DNA of 64,000 nucleotides from NCBI RefSeq assembly GCF_023051165.1, contig NZ_JALKIG010000007.1:26955-90954 (forward strand), written 5' to 3'. This DNA comes from Veillonella sp. KGMB01456. Lineage in GTDB: Bacteria; Bacillota; Negativicutes; Veillonellales; Veillonellaceae. A program made the position numbers and the translations under genes. Shown piece by piece: positions 1 to 7,498 of the stretch. The notes under the pieces were generated by a model. That model saw nothing but the letters and a program-made list of their open reading frames with translations, had not been told where the DNA came from and ran no database searches. How positions within the stretch are numbered: the stretch's first letter is position 1; each line of letters begins with the position of its first letter.

Positions 1-1
1 T

Positions 2-802
2 ACCTTGCAGTCTGGCGAGCGCAGTGATGCGGCCTTCGTGGACTATGTAGTAGACTTAATTCGTGAAATTAAATCTATCGGCGACGGCTCCTTGGGGATT
101 ACCATGTGTGTCGGTGAGCAGACTGAAGAAAGTTATCGCCGCATGGTGGAAGCGGGTGCCAGTCGTTACTTGCTTCGTATTGAAACAAGTAATCCGGAAT
201 TATATAAGAAAATCCACCCGAATGATGAACTCCATTCTTTTGAAACGCGCGTTAACTGTTTAAAGAGTCTTCGCAAAGTGGGCTTCCAGGTGGGCACCGG
301 GGTTATGATCGGTCTTCCTCATCAGACGGAAGAAGATTTGGTGAATGATATTCTCTTCTACCGTGATATGGATATCGACATGATCGGTATGGGACCATAT
401 GTGGTACATCATGACACCCCACTCGGTCAAGAAGCATTGGCCATGGGGATTGATGATGAAGCGGGTAAAAAACGTCGTATTCAGCTGGGGCTCAAGATGA
501 TTGCGTTGACCCGCTTATTCTTAAAAGACGTTAATATCGCGGCTACCACAGCCCTACAGGCCCTCGATAAATTGGGACGTGAAAAAGGTCTTGCGGCCGG
601 CGCCAATATTTTGATGCCGATTATTACGATTCCGGAACACCGTGCCAAGTACTTACTCTACGATAACAAACCTTGCGTAGACGATAATGCCGATAAATGT
701 AAGGATTGCTTGACTCGCCGCGTTATGTCCATCGGTGATATGGTTGGCTGGAAACAAAACGGCGACTCTAAGCATTACGGTAAACGTACGGGCTTATTTT
801 AA
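2..802 (+). CDS. hydE: [FeFe]-hydrogenase H-cluster radical SAM maturase HydE (5' truncated by window edge)
   Basis: This is the C-terminal three quarters of a HydE-type radical SAM protein; the reading frame is open to the left edge, so the start and the CxxxCxxC cluster motif lie outside. HydE works with HydF and HydG to build the organic part of the [FeFe]-hydrogenase H-cluster. What is visible fits the family: a TIM-barrel part with LRIETSNPELY and GVMIGLPHQTEEDL, the MGPYVVHHDTPLG segment, and a C-terminal region with cysteines (CVDDNADKCKDC) as in many HydE proteins. A strong terminator follows at 902-940. The related BioB and PylB families are less likely because of the MGPYVVH and ANILMPI segments. 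It implies a hydrogen-metabolising anaerobe. Confidence 0.88.
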   Translation, partial: TLQSGERSDAAFVDYVVDLIREIKSIGDGSLGITMCVGEQTEESYRRMVEAGASRYLLRIETSNPELYKKIHPNDELHSFETRVNCLKSLRKVGFQVGTGVMIGLPHQTEEDLVNDILFYRDMDIDMIGMGPYVVHHDTPLGQEALAMGIDDEAGKKRRIQLGLKMIALTRLFLKDVNIAATTALQALDKLGREKGLAAGANILMPIITIPEHRAKYLLYDNKPCVDDNADKCKDCLTRRVMSIGDMVGWKQNGDSKHYGKRTGLF

Positions 803-901
803 ATTATTAATAAGAATTTTATAAAATCCCGATTGTCATAGAAAACATAAGGGAGAATTGTAAAATTGATAATTATATATTTAAAAAATAAATAAATAGT
901 T

Positions 902-940
902 AAAACAGGTAATAATGCGTGCATTATTACCTGTTTTTAT
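902..940 (+). terminator. Intrinsic terminator after hydE
   Basis: A perfect inverted repeat (ACAGGTAATAATGC / GCATTATTACCTGT) with a two-base loop is followed by TTTTTAT. It sits 100 bases after the hydE stop and ends that transcript. It is nearly symmetric, with an A-run on the other side. Confidence 0.85.
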
Positions 941-1077
941 TTTTAGACTTATCAAGAACTATTACAAATTTATCAAGTACCATTACAAAATAATATAAGT
1001 CAAAATATGATTTATAGCGTATAATTGGTGTGTGTAGTTTTTATATGTATTTTTGTTTTCTTCTGGAGGACAAGGTT

Positions 1078-1866
1078 ATGGGATTATTAAAAAACTGGAA
1101 GATTCATCTGCTGTGTTTGCTGATTACGTTGGTGGCGGAGGGGATAGGCATCCAAAAATTCGGCATTGTTGTATTTTTGCCACTGTTATATTCTTTGGTA
1201 ATCGGTCTTGTTATTTCAATTCCTAAACTTAAGATTGTTACGGAAGAGCAAATGGTAGCAGCTACTGATTATCTGAATATTTCAATTATGATTTTGATGA
1301 CCAAGATTGGTCTTGGCATCGGGCCTAATTTGCATATCATAATGAATTCCGGTTGGGCTTTGATTTTACAAGAGTTGGGTCACTTCTTCGGAACCATTGT
1401 TCTCGGTTTGCCAATCGCCCTCTTAGTGGGTATGCGTCGTGAAGCGGTAGGGGCTTGTTACTCCATTGACCGTGAAGCCAATGTGGCGATTATTATTGAC
1501 CGCTACGGATTCCATTCACCGGAAGGTCGCGGCGTTATGGGCATGTACATTTGCGGTACTTTATTTGGTGCTATGTGGATTTCCGTATTGGCCGGCATGA
1601 TTGCTCAACTAGGCTGGTTCCATCCGATAGCCCTCGCTATGGGTGCCGGTATCGGTAGTGCCAGTATGATGGCGGCTGCCACCGGATCCATCGTGGCAGT
1701 ACATCCTGAATTTGAACGTGAAATTATGGCCATGGCAGGGGCTGCCAACTTATTAACCAGTGTTGTGGGCGTATACTTCAGTTTATTTGTATCGTTGCCG
1801 ATTATGGAACGCTTATACGGCTTCTGTGCCCGTGTATTACGTCATGATTCTGAGGAGGTGCGCTAA
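1078..1866 (+). CDS. DUF3100 family membrane protein
   Basis: A 262-residue integral membrane protein of the DUF3100 family, a set of putative carriers without a settled function. The start chosen is the ATG at 1078, nine bases after GGAGGA; the frame is open upstream to 1030 but has no ribosome site there. Several hydrophobic segments are visible, plus the conserved stretch with GACYSIDREANVAI and the GIGSASMMAAATGS segment. The stop overlaps the start of the next gene by one base (TAATG). The operon pairs it with a second small membrane protein and an M20 peptidase of the aminobenzoyl-glutamate hydrolase type. Uptake or export of an N-acylated amino acid or dipeptide is therefore plausible, but it is inferred only from this context. 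Confidence 0.8.
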   Translation: MGLLKNWKIHLLCLLITLVAEGIGIQKFGIVVFLPLLYSLVIGLVISIPKLKIVTEEQMVAATDYLNISIMILMTKIGLGIGPNLHIIMNSGWALILQELGHFFGTIVLGLPIALLVGMRREAVGACYSIDREANVAIIIDRYGFHSPEGRGVMGMYICGTLFGAMWISVLAGMIAQLGWFHPIALAMGAGIGSASMMAAATGSIVAVHPEFEREIMAMAGAANLLTSVVGVYFSLFVSLPIMERLYGFCARVLRHDSEEVR

Positions 1867-2345
1867 TGAGTACGGAAAAAACTATGACCTTACAGGAAAA
1901 AATAATTCAATTCTTGGTAGTTGTTATTATAGCGGCTGTGATTACAGCGGCCGGTAATATTTTAGACGGTAAGCATGCCTTCGGACCGAGTTTGGTAGGC
2001 TGTTTTGTATTGGCCGGTATCGCTTTTGCCGGTGCCGTGCTTTCGTATTTGCCGGGATTTAAAAAATTACCGATGGTATTCTGGGTTTCTATTTTAGGCG
2101 TTATTTTATCGATTCCGGGCGTACCGGGTAGTGACTGGATTACCAAACAAGCGGCTCAGGTTACCTTCTTAGCCACAACAACACCGGTATTGGCGTATGC
2201 CGGTTTGTCCTTGGGCAAGGATTTAGGCGCTTTTAAACAATTGTCGTGGCGTATTGTTCCGGTTGCCTTAGCCGTTGCGGCAGGGACCTTCGTTTGTGCC
2301 GCTTTAGTAGCACAAGTAGTTTTATATTGGGAGGGCGTAATTTAA
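1866..2345 (+). CDS. Small membrane protein, partner of the DUF3100 protein
   Basis: A 159-residue protein with about four or five hydrophobic segments and short charged loops. It has no family motif that I can name. It starts in the TAATG overlap with the DUF3100 gene and ends one base before the M20 peptidase start, so the three genes are almost certainly co-translated. The arrangement suggests a two-subunit carrier in which DUF3100 and this protein form the membrane unit. The substrate is unknown. Confidence 0.72.
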   Translation: MSTEKTMTLQEKIIQFLVVVIIAAVITAAGNILDGKHAFGPSLVGCFVLAGIAFAGAVLSYLPGFKKLPMVFWVSILGVILSIPGVPGSDWITKQAAQVTFLATTTPVLAYAGLSLGKDLGAFKQLSWRIVPVALAVAAGTFVCAALVAQVVLYWEGVI

Positions 2346-2346
2346 C

Positions 2347-3675
2347 ATGAGTGGATTAACTAAAATAGAAGTAAAAGAACGAGTCTGTGCAGCCATTGAG
2401 AAGGCGATGCCAAGATTAATGGAAATTGCCGAAACTATTATGGCAGCTCCTGAATTGGGCTATAAAGAAAATAAAACAACGGCCTTTGTACAGCAGTTGT
2501 TTACAGAGTTTAATATTCCGTTTACGACCGGCCATGCTTTGACCGGGGTGAAGGGCCGTTTAAAAGGTAAAAGCGATGCTTATCGCGTTGCCATGATTGG
2601 TGAATTGGATGCCATCATTTGCCCTAAACATCCGCGCGCCGATGAAGTGACCGGTGCGGCTCATTGTTGCGGCCATAATGTACAGATTGCCAATATGTTG
2701 GCCGTGGCCATCGGTTTGCAGGCCGAAGGTGTTTTGCCGGAGTTAAACGGTGAAGTTGTTATTTTTGCCGTACCGGCTGAAGAATATGTAGAAATTGACT
2801 ATCGCAATAAATTGCGCGAAGAAGGCAAAATTAAGTATTTAGGCGGCAAGCAGCAGCTTATCTATGAAGGCGCTTTTGACGATATTGATATGGCTATGCA
2901 AATGCATGTGGAAACAGCGCACACCGAAGGCGGTGAAATGGGCTTGGGCTCTACATCGAATGGCTTTATCGGTAAGTTGATTAATTATCACGGTAAAGCG
3001 GCTCATGCAGCCGGCGCCCCTCACGAAGGTGTCAATGCATTGCAAGCCGCTATGATGGGGGTTATGGGAGTCAATGCCATTCGTGATACCTTCAAAGAAA
3101 GCGACTATGTGCGGTTCCATCCGATTATTAACAGTGGCGGCAGCTTAGTAAATGTAGTGCCTGATTATGTGGCTATGGAAAGCTATGTGCGGGCGGCCAA
3201 TGTAGAGGCCATGATAGCGGCTAATAAACGCGTTAATCGCGCTCTCAAGGCCGGTGCCGATGCAGTGGGTGCAACTTGCGAAATCAACGATTTACCGGGC
3301 TATTTGCCGATGCGTAATGATGCCATTATGAATGAGTTTTTAAAAGAAAATTCCATTCCATTATTTGGCGAGGCTAATGTAATTCAAGGCGAACACATGG
3401 CCGGTAGTACGGATATGGGCGATGTAGCGCATATTATACCGGTTATTCATCCGTGGGTTGGCTGTATTGAAGGCGTTCTTCACGGTGCCAATTACAAGAT
3501 TTCCATTCCTGAAGTAGCCTATACCAAAACTGCGCAAGCTTTGGCCATGACCATTGTTGACTTGCTATATGGCGACGGTGAAGGGGCTAAGAAAGTGCAG
3601 GATAATTACAAACCTGTATTCACTAAGGACGAGTACATTAAATTAATGGACAGCATTAGTGAAGGTGAAAAATAA
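2347..3675 (+). CDS. M20 family amidohydrolase (AbgB/HipO-like)
   Basis: A 442-residue M20D-type metallopeptidase. Members hydrolyse N-acyl amino acids, p-aminobenzoyl-glutamate or small peptides with a two-metal centre in the cytoplasm. Visible landmarks are MIGELDAI, the metal-ligand region HCCGHNVQ (about residues 107-114), the glutamate pair in VPAEEYVEI, the dimerisation-domain motif GKAAHAAGAPHEGVNAL, and the late HIIPVIHPWVGC segment. It begins one base after the preceding membrane-protein gene, with GGAGGG ten bases upstream. Length and motifs are complete. It probably cleaves what the neighbouring DUF3100 pair imports; the substrate itself cannot be read from the sequence. A stem-loop at 3697-3731 follows. 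Confidence 0.85.
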   Translation: MSGLTKIEVKERVCAAIEKAMPRLMEIAETIMAAPELGYKENKTTAFVQQLFTEFNIPFTTGHALTGVKGRLKGKSDAYRVAMIGELDAIICPKHPRADEVTGAAHCCGHNVQIANMLAVAIGLQAEGVLPELNGEVVIFAVPAEEYVEIDYRNKLREEGKIKYLGGKQQLIYEGAFDDIDMAMQMHVETAHTEGGEMGLGSTSNGFIGKLINYHGKAAHAAGAPHEGVNALQAAMMGVMGVNAIRDTFKESDYVRFHPIINSGGSLVNVVPDYVAMESYVRAANVEAMIAANKRVNRALKAGADAVGATCEINDLPGYLPMRNDAIMNEFLKENSIPLFGEANVIQGEHMAGSTDMGDVAHIIPVIHPWVGCIEGVLHGANYKISIPEVAYTKTAQALAMTIVDLLYGDGEGAKKVQDNYKPVFTKDEYIKLMDSISEGEK

Positions 3676-3696
3676 TTATTAATATTTAAAACGAGC

Positions 3697-3731
3697 GAGA
3701 GCGACGAACTGTTAAGTCCGTCGCTCTCTTT
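3697..3731 (+). terminator. Stem-loop terminator after the M20 gene
   Basis: GAGAGCGACG pairs with CGTCGCTCTC around a 12-base loop and is followed by a short TTTG run. It lies 20 bases after the amidohydrolase stop and before the convergent mscL gene, so it may serve the plus-strand operon. The weak T-run lowers confidence. Confidence 0.6.
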
Positions 3732-3783
3732 GTCCATTACGAGGCAAGCTCTTCGATAATGTGGGATTTTTTTGGATGGCCAA

Positions 3784-4242
3784 TTAGCTGGCTTTAACTT
3801 CCGGTGTCAATTCAGAAGTACAATGCGGACAACGCGTTGCTTCTTCGTCTACGTCCTGTTTACAGAATGGGCAAGTACGCATTGGTTTAACCGGTGCTTC
3901 TTTTTTAGGATATAGATTGTTGATTTGTTTGATTACTAAGTAAATCGCAAATGCTACGATGAGGAATTGAACTACCGCATTCAAGAAGCTACCGTAAGCG
4001 ATAACCGGAATACCGGCTGCTTTAGCTTCAGCCAAAGTAGCTGCCTGCTGGCCGTTCAAGCTGATGAAGAAATCGGAGAAATCGATACCGCCTAAAAGTA
4101 AACCGATCGGTGGCATGATGATGTCGCTAACTAAGGAAGATACAATCTTACCGAAAGCAGCGCCGATAACAACACCGACTGCCAAGTCAATTACATTGCC
4201 GCGCAATGCAAAATCTTTAAAACCTCTTAAAAAATCGTTCAT
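3784..4242 (-). CDS. mscL: Large-conductance mechanosensitive channel MscL with C-terminal zinc ribbon
   Basis: MscL opens a wide pore when membrane tension rises and protects the cell from hypo-osmotic shock. The first 100 residues match the family: [20 protein letters not shown] at the start, the pore-lining glycine/alanine helix, a periplasmic loop, and a second helix near residues 75-95. Residues about 123-145 add something typical MscL lacks: [18 protein letters not shown], a double CxxC zinc ribbon. Total length is 152 residues against about 130-140 for plain MscL. The gene stands alone, convergent with the M20 operon. The zinc ribbon may tie channel assembly or gating to metal or redox state; that is a guess. 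Confidence 0.92.
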
Positions 4243-4569
4243 GGATATACGCCCCTGTCTAAAAACTTATACACAGCCACTTTGGCTGTTTACTTATAGT
4301 TGTCGGTCATTATGATTTATGATAGTTAATACCGACTTATTATTGCAAATTCAGTATAGCATAGAACGAGAGCAGTGTATATATAAAATATCGATTTTTT
4401 TGAAACTAATTATAGAAATTCGATATTTTAGTAAAATGTACTATTATTTAAGCCAGTGTAAAGTAAATTTGTGCCCCGAAATATAAATTTAGGCTATTAT
4501 AAATATGGTTTGCCGGAAATAAGAATGAAAAAGAGCTCTGAATCAGTCGTGACTCAAAGCTCTTTTTTA
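4243..4569. other. Intergenic region upstream of mscL
   Basis: AT-rich stretch of 327 bases that holds the promoter side of mscL (an AGTATA element at 4353-4358 would read as TATACT on the minus strand) and the cytX terminator at 4529-4567. I see no supported gene in it. Confidence 0.5.
4529..4567 (-). terminator. Terminator of the thiW-cytX operon
   Basis: AAAAAGAGCT and AAGCTCTTTTTT flank an inner TGAATCA/TGACTCA stem. Runs of A and T on both sides make it usable in both directions, but only the minus-strand cytX transcript ends here. Confidence 0.8.
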
Positions 4570-5763
4570 TTAATCTTGAATTTTACCGGTAAAACGGCCG
4601 ACGATGTATGTCAGAACTGCAATGACAATCATAACCGGGAATGTGGTTCCCAAAGGTGTTTCATAGGTCATCACATTTCTGTATAAGACAAACCCGACTA
4701 ACCAAAGAATCAGGTTGGGAAGGTAAAATTTACGCCCAGATGCATCCTGCTTAAGGAGAAAGTATTGGGTAAAGAGAATCGCGATCATGGGCGTGAAAAC
4801 CGAACCGATGAGGAACAAGAAGTTCTCATATTCTGTCATAGGTACTAAAATGGCTAATACAATGCCGAGTACCGTGAGGCTGATAGCCGTTGTTTTTTCA
4901 GACAATTTCGGAAAAATGCTGACAAAGCTGACACCGGCGGAAAACGCATCGAGATACGTTGTCGTTACGGTGGCAAAGATAATGATTAATAAAGGCCAGA
5001 GGCCGAGCCCCGTTTTTAACATAACGGCGGCAATGTCTGTTTCGCCGGCATAAATAGCGGATCCGAGACCGATAATATACATCCAAATGCTGACAATGGT
5101 ATATGTTAAGGTACTCACTACCGTGGCTGCTACGGGGCGTTTGGCTGTACGTGTATAGTCAGACACGAGCGGTAACCACGATAACGGCATGGCAGCGGCC
5201 AGTTCAACGGCGGCACCGAAGGAAAGACCTTGGTCTTCCGTTAACTGTAAAGCACCGGCCACGGCTGAGGACGGATCAAAAATAATGAAACTGAGCCAAA
5301 TGGTAAGGCAGAATAAGAGTGCTACGGCTACGAGGTTTAAACGGGTAAGATTACTGTAACCGAGGACGAGCCAAAGAATGATGAGAACGCCGATTACGAG
5401 GGACCAAACGGCAGTACCCCAAGGTAAAATCGCATTGGTAGCGGCGGCGCCGGTAATAATCATGACGGTAGTCCAACCGATTAATTGCAGTACGTTGGCC
5501 AAGGCAAAGCCGGACGCTCCTTGACGGCCAAAGCCGATACGAACGGTTTCCATGGCACTGCGGCGCGTGTTGGCACCGATGAGACCGGCTAAGAAAAATA
5601 GAAAACCGCCGATAATATGGCCCAGCAAAATGGCAATGACGCCTTGCTCAAAGCCGAGTGGTGCGAATAACGTGCCTGTAAAAATTTCGGCAATGGATAA
5701 GGCGGCGCCAAACCATAAAAGACCGTGAGATAATAATTTCGTTTCAGAAGTAGCTGTACTCAT
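4570..5763 (-). CDS. cytX: Putative hydroxymethylpyrimidine transporter CytX
   Basis: A 397-residue permease of the nucleobase:cation symporter-1 family, with about 12 membrane segments. The N-terminal SHGLLWFGAALSIAEIFTGT and the SWLPLVSDYTR segment are typical of CytX, which takes up the thiamine pyrimidine precursor HMP. The start is the ATG at 5763 with GGAGAAAGG seven bases upstream; an in-frame ATG further upstream has no ribosome site. It follows thiW by 110 bases under the same TPP riboswitch, which supports the thiamine role. HMP uptake by CytX together with thiazole uptake by ThiW would supply both halves of thiamine. Confidence 0.86.
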   Translation of the reverse strand: MSTATSETKLLSHGLLWFGAALSIAEIFTGTLFAPLGFEQGVIAILLGHIIGGFLFFLAGLIGANTRRSAMETVRIGFGRQGASGFALANVLQLIGWTTVMIITGAAATNAILPWGTAVWSLVIGVLIILWLVLGYSNLTRLNLVAVALLFCLTIWLSFIIFDPSSAVAGALQLTEDQGLSFGAAVELAAAMPLSWLPLVSDYTRTAKRPVAATVVSTLTYTIVSIWMYIIGLGSAIYAGETDIAAVMLKTGLGLWPLLIIIFATVTTTYLDAFSAGVSFVSIFPKLSEKTTAISLTVLGIVLAILVPMTEYENFLFLIGSVFTPMIAILFTQYFLLKQDASGRKFYLPNLILWLVGFVLYRNVMTYETPLGTTFPVMIVIAVLTYIVGRFTGKIQD

Positions 5764-5873
5764 AGAATACCCTTTCTCCGGCATCAAGGGACCATAGGCG
5801 GCCAACCGACAATCGGCGCTTTCAGCTATGCTGAGGCGTCAACAAGGGCTTAGGCACGGTCTATAGATTAGGC

Positions 5874-6392
5874 CTACTGATGCTGTTTTAATTGCGCTAA
5901 GGCTCCGGTGCTGCGTAATGTATAGAGCAAAATCCCTGCCAATAGGGAGCCACCTATGGTAGAAATCAAAAAAGGAACCACATAGGTATAAAACGCAATT
6001 TGACCGGCCGATTTACCCAAAACGATAATGGCCAGCGGGTAGGCAGAAAGACCGCCAAGAATGCCGGTACCAAATACTTCGGCTAAGAGCGTTAAGAATA
6101 GATTGCCGGTACGATTATAGACAATGCCGGCCAAGAGGGCACCCCACATACTGCCCGGAAAGGCGAGTACACTGCCAAGGCCCGTAACGAGACGCAAAGT
6201 GCTGGCGCAAAAAGCTACGCCCACCCCGTAATAGCGACCCAATAATACGGCGCAAAGAATGTTAATCATATGTTGTACGGGGGCACATTTACTGATGCCA
6301 ACGGGAAAGGAAAAGGTGCTGCCTACTACGGCTACGGCCACTAAAATACCGGCCATGGTTACTTTTTTTACATTACTGGTAGATTCGTTCAT
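5874..6392 (-). CDS. thiW: Energy-coupling factor S component ThiW (thiazole uptake)
   Basis: A 172-residue membrane protein of the ThiW family, the substrate-binding subunit of an ECF transporter thought to bring in hydroxyethylthiazole. The family signature is clear near residues 25-45: FPVGISKCAPVQHMINILC. Five or six hydrophobic segments follow. The start codon has CAGGAG seven bases upstream. It is the first gene after the TPP riboswitch and precedes cytX, so it is shut off when thiamine pyrophosphate is abundant. The shared ECF energising module is not encoded in this window. Confidence 0.9.
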   Translation of the reverse strand: MNESTSNVKKVTMAGILVAVAVVGSTFSFPVGISKCAPVQHMINILCAVLLGRYYGVGVAFCASTLRLVTGLGSVLAFPGSMWGALLAGIVYNRTGNLFLTLLAEVFGTGILGGLSAYPLAIIVLGKSAGQIAFYTYVVPFLISTIGGSLLAGILLYTLRSTGALAQLKQHQ

Positions 6393-6514
6393 TACAAACT
6401 CCTGTAGCGGTCGAGACTTACTGGTCTCCTCTCACGCCGGAACACGGCTTCCCTTCGCTGTAATGACAGCTGTCGGGCGCTCCCCCGCCAGCCGGTCTGT
6501 TTTGACAGACAGCA
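6393..6514 (-). other. GC-rich structured leader between riboswitch terminator and thiW
   Basis: About 120 bases that are much richer in GC than the surroundings. On the minus strand they can form several stems: GTCTGT/ACAGAC at 6495-6510, GAGAC/GTCTC at 6413-6428, and pairings of GACAGCTGTC, GCTGT/ACAGC and CGGCT/AGCCG. It lies after the riboswitch terminator and would be transcribed only when the terminator is bypassed. I do not recognise an aptamer in it. Confidence 0.4.
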
Positions 6515-6547
6515 TAAAAAAACAGAGGCACCAATACGGTGCCTCCG
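6515..6547 (-). terminator. TPP riboswitch expression-platform terminator
   Basis: GAGGCACC (6525-6532) pairs with GGTGCCTC (6538-6545), and on the minus strand it is followed by seven T. It lies directly after the TPP aptamer and before thiW, as expected for a switch that stops transcription when TPP is bound. Confidence 0.9.
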
Positions 6548-6565
6548 TGAGAAAGTCGCTATAAC

Positions 6566-6652
6566 ATCTTCCTACGACGGCATTATCCGTACAGGTATAA
6601 GGGTCGAAGTTTGATGACTTCCTCTCAGCCTACGTTCATAAGCTCCCCTGAA
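6566..6652 (-). promoter_or_regulatory. TPP (THI-box) riboswitch
   Basis: On the minus strand the conserved TPP aptamer blocks appear in order: GGGGAGC, then GCTGAGAGGAAG, then GACCCTTATACCTG, then GGATAATGCCGTCGTAGGAAG. These match the pyrimidine- and pyrophosphate-sensing helices of the family. A terminator follows within 20 bases. It controls thiW-cytX, which confirms that both genes belong to thiamine-precursor salvage. Confidence 0.95.
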
Positions 6653-6782
6653 TTTTCTAACGTGATTATAGCACAGGCGGCGCATGCTTGCAATGTTTTA
6701 TTGTCAGACCGTTTGAAAATAGGGTGAGAATGTTTTATAATAAAGCGGATATATTACACCTGAAAAAGGAGGGGGAGATACT

Positions 6783-7325
6783 ATGAATATCGATGTTTTA
6801 CCGATTGGGGCGGACGATGTGAAAACATTGCGCGACTTATCGATGAGAACATTTTCAGAAACATTTAGGGATGAGTACACTGACGAAGAGTTCGACACCT
6901 ATTTTAATACCTCGTTGGCGGAAGCAACGTTACAAGCGGAGCTAACTGATTCCGAATCACAACACTTTTTTGCCGTAGTAGACGGCCAGCCGGTCGGTTT
7001 TTTGAAAGTTAATGTAGGCCGTGCGCAAACTGAGCAGGAATTGCCACATGGTTTTGAAGTACAGCGTATTTACGTATTGGCTGATTACCAAGGACTCGGC
7101 CTTGGTAAACTTCTCTTTGAAAAGGCTCTGCAATTAGCGACCCAAACAGACTGTGATTATGTTTGGCTCGGTGTGTGGGAACATAACTACAAAGCTCAGA
7201 AATTTTATGCTAAATTCGGTTTTGAAAAATTCGGGGAGCATACCTTTGTGGTAGGTGATTCGAACGATACGGATTGGCTCTTGCGTCGTTCGGTGGCAAG
7301 TATCCGTGAAGAATTGAACAAATAG
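6783..7325 (+). CDS. GNAT N-acetyltransferase, PaiA-like
   Basis: A 180-residue acetyl-CoA dependent acetyltransferase that resembles Bacillus PaiA, a polyamine acetyltransferase. Shared features are the N-terminal LRDLSMRTFSETF, the GFLKVN strand, the acetyl-CoA loop YQGLGLGKLLFEKAL (about residues 100-114), VWLGVWEHN, and FYAKFGFEKFGEHTF at the end. AAGGAGGGGGAG precedes the ATG. It stands alone and ends in the terminator at 7401-7436. The polyamine substrate is inferred from similarity only. Confidence 0.82.
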   Translation: MNIDVLPIGADDVKTLRDLSMRTFSETFRDEYTDEEFDTYFNTSLAEATLQAELTDSESQHFFAVVDGQPVGFLKVNVGRAQTEQELPHGFEVQRIYVLADYQGLGLGKLLFEKALQLATQTDCDYVWLGVWEHNYKAQKFYAKFGFEKFGEHTFVVGDSNDTDWLLRRSVASIREELNK

Positions 7326-7400
7326 AGTTTTCATGCGACTTAAATTATTCAAGTCTGCCTGAATGATCAAGTGAGATTAAAATTTAATAGGCAATATGGC

Positions 7401-7436
7401 AATACCCCTGAATCCATAGGACTCAGGGGTATTTTT
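7401..7436 (+). terminator. Intrinsic terminator after the GNAT gene
   Basis: AATACCCCTGA pairs with TCAGGGGTATT and is followed by TTTTT. It separates this gene from the convergent fructose operon, and the A-run at its left side may let it work in both directions. Confidence 0.85.
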
Positions 7437-7498
7437 ATAAGGGTTAGGCATTGCGTGTAAAAATTTTATGCATGAGGTTATTGTCTATTAGCCGGATA

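Noticed and set aside
4471..4686. A 71-codon frame across the cytX terminator
   Set aside because: It covers a terminator hairpin and the end of cytX on the other strand.
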